A DNA stretch of 5,127 nucleotides from Candidatus Aerophobota bacterium (lineage in GTDB: Bacteria > Aerophobota > Aerophobia > Aerophobales > B3-G15): positions 1 through 5,127 of the forward strand of contig JAGGTG010000220.1 of assembly GCA_021163905.1 (NCBI GenBank), given 5' to 3'. Positions within the stretch are counted from its first letter, which is position 1; every line of letters begins with the position of its first letter. Positions 4,822-5,127 of this stretch are shown piece after piece. The translations under genes were made by a program, and so were the position numbers. Below the pieces are notes generated by a model that was not told where the DNA came from, ran no database searches, and saw only the letters and a list, made by a program, of their open reading frames with translations.

Positions 4822-5127
4822 ATGACTTGGGTGAAAGGGGTTATTTTTGACCTGGATGGAGTTATTGTGGAAAATAAACTTAATTTTAAAAAAATCAGCA
4901 TAGATATCTTTGGGAAAGAGCAGTTTCCTTTGCTTGAGAGGATTTTAAAGATAAAGGATCCATCTCAAAGAAAAAGAGCCTATACTATATTGGAAAGATA
5001 TGAAACCGAGGCAGCTTCTATATGTAAATTAAAAGAGGGTATTGAGGAGCTTTTTGATATACTTGATAGGTATGAAGTGAAAAAAGGAGTTGTTACAAGA
5101 AACTGTAGAAAATCTGTTGATTTAATC
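4822..5127 (+). CDS. HAD-superfamily hydrolase, 5' part only
   Basis: The reading frame is open from ATG 4822 to the window edge (102 codons), so the gene is cut. The N-terminus GVIFDLDGVIVEN (6-18) is HAD motif I, with Asp10 as the expected nucleophile and Asp12 as the acid/base residue. Residues about 19-75 are a helical cap-like segment, and GVVTRN (89-94) is motif II with Thr92. This layout, a helical C1 cap between motifs I and II, is typical of phosphoglycolate-phosphatase-like and beta-phosphoglucomutase-like enzymes. The substrate cannot be told because motifs III and IV lie outside the window. The gene starts nine bases after the Mut7-C stop; AGGAG at 4805-4809 is the probable SD with a long 12-base gap. 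It was not listed as a long ORF because it lacks a stop within the window. Confidence 0.88.
   Translation, partial: MTWVKGVIFDLDGVIVENKLNFKKISIDIFGKEQFPLLERILKIKDPSQRKRAYTILERYETEAASICKLKEGIEELFDILDRYEVKKGVVTRNCRKSVDLI

Overview
The window holds one uninterrupted run of genes on the + strand. The DNA is AT-rich, uses AGA/AGG for most arginines, and has compact gene junctions (overlaps or gaps of a few bases) with purine-rich Shine-Dalgarno (SD) sites. This fits a low-GC, Gram-positive-like or candidate-phylum bacterium, perhaps thermophilic. No rRNA or lineage-diagnostic gene is present, so the taxon cannot be fixed. No promoter or terminator could be identified, so the whole window may lie inside one transcript.

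Region 1 (1-364) is the most unusual part. A 128-bp unit is repeated in tandem (2.84 copies), and each copy carries its own strong SD and a complete 27-codon gene. The predicted peptide has a Sec-signal-like N-terminus (MKAKLIK, then a hydrophobic stretch to AGGA) and only six or seven residues after a plausible signal-peptidase site, (A)HIRWGG, before the stop. The copies differ at one base, a synonymous Val codon change. The window begins inside the array, so further copies may lie upstream. This looks like a multi-copy secreted mini-peptide gene, possibly a signal or pheromone; a regulatory leader peptide is the main alternative.

Region 2 (370-2275) has two membrane-protein genes directly downstream of the last peptide gene. 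The first is an HD-GYP protein with a multi-pass membrane N-terminus and an apparently intact cyclic-di-GMP phosphodiesterase site. The second is a small multi-pass protein of the DUF5317 type. A possible SD for the HD-GYP gene lies within the last codons of peptide copy 3. The physical linkage suggests, without proving, a peptide-to-c-di-GMP sensing module.

Region 3 (2223-5127) reads as a mixed housekeeping operon: pilT (type IV pilus retraction ATPase), recX (RecA modulator), a 184-residue protein of unknown function, a Mut7-C-type PIN-like protein with a zinc ribbon, and the 5' part of a HAD-family hydrolase gene cut by the window end. Retraction of type IV pili is often under c-di-GMP control, so pilT next to the HD-GYP gene may be functionally meaningful. 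The other genes show no obvious pathway link to the peptide array.
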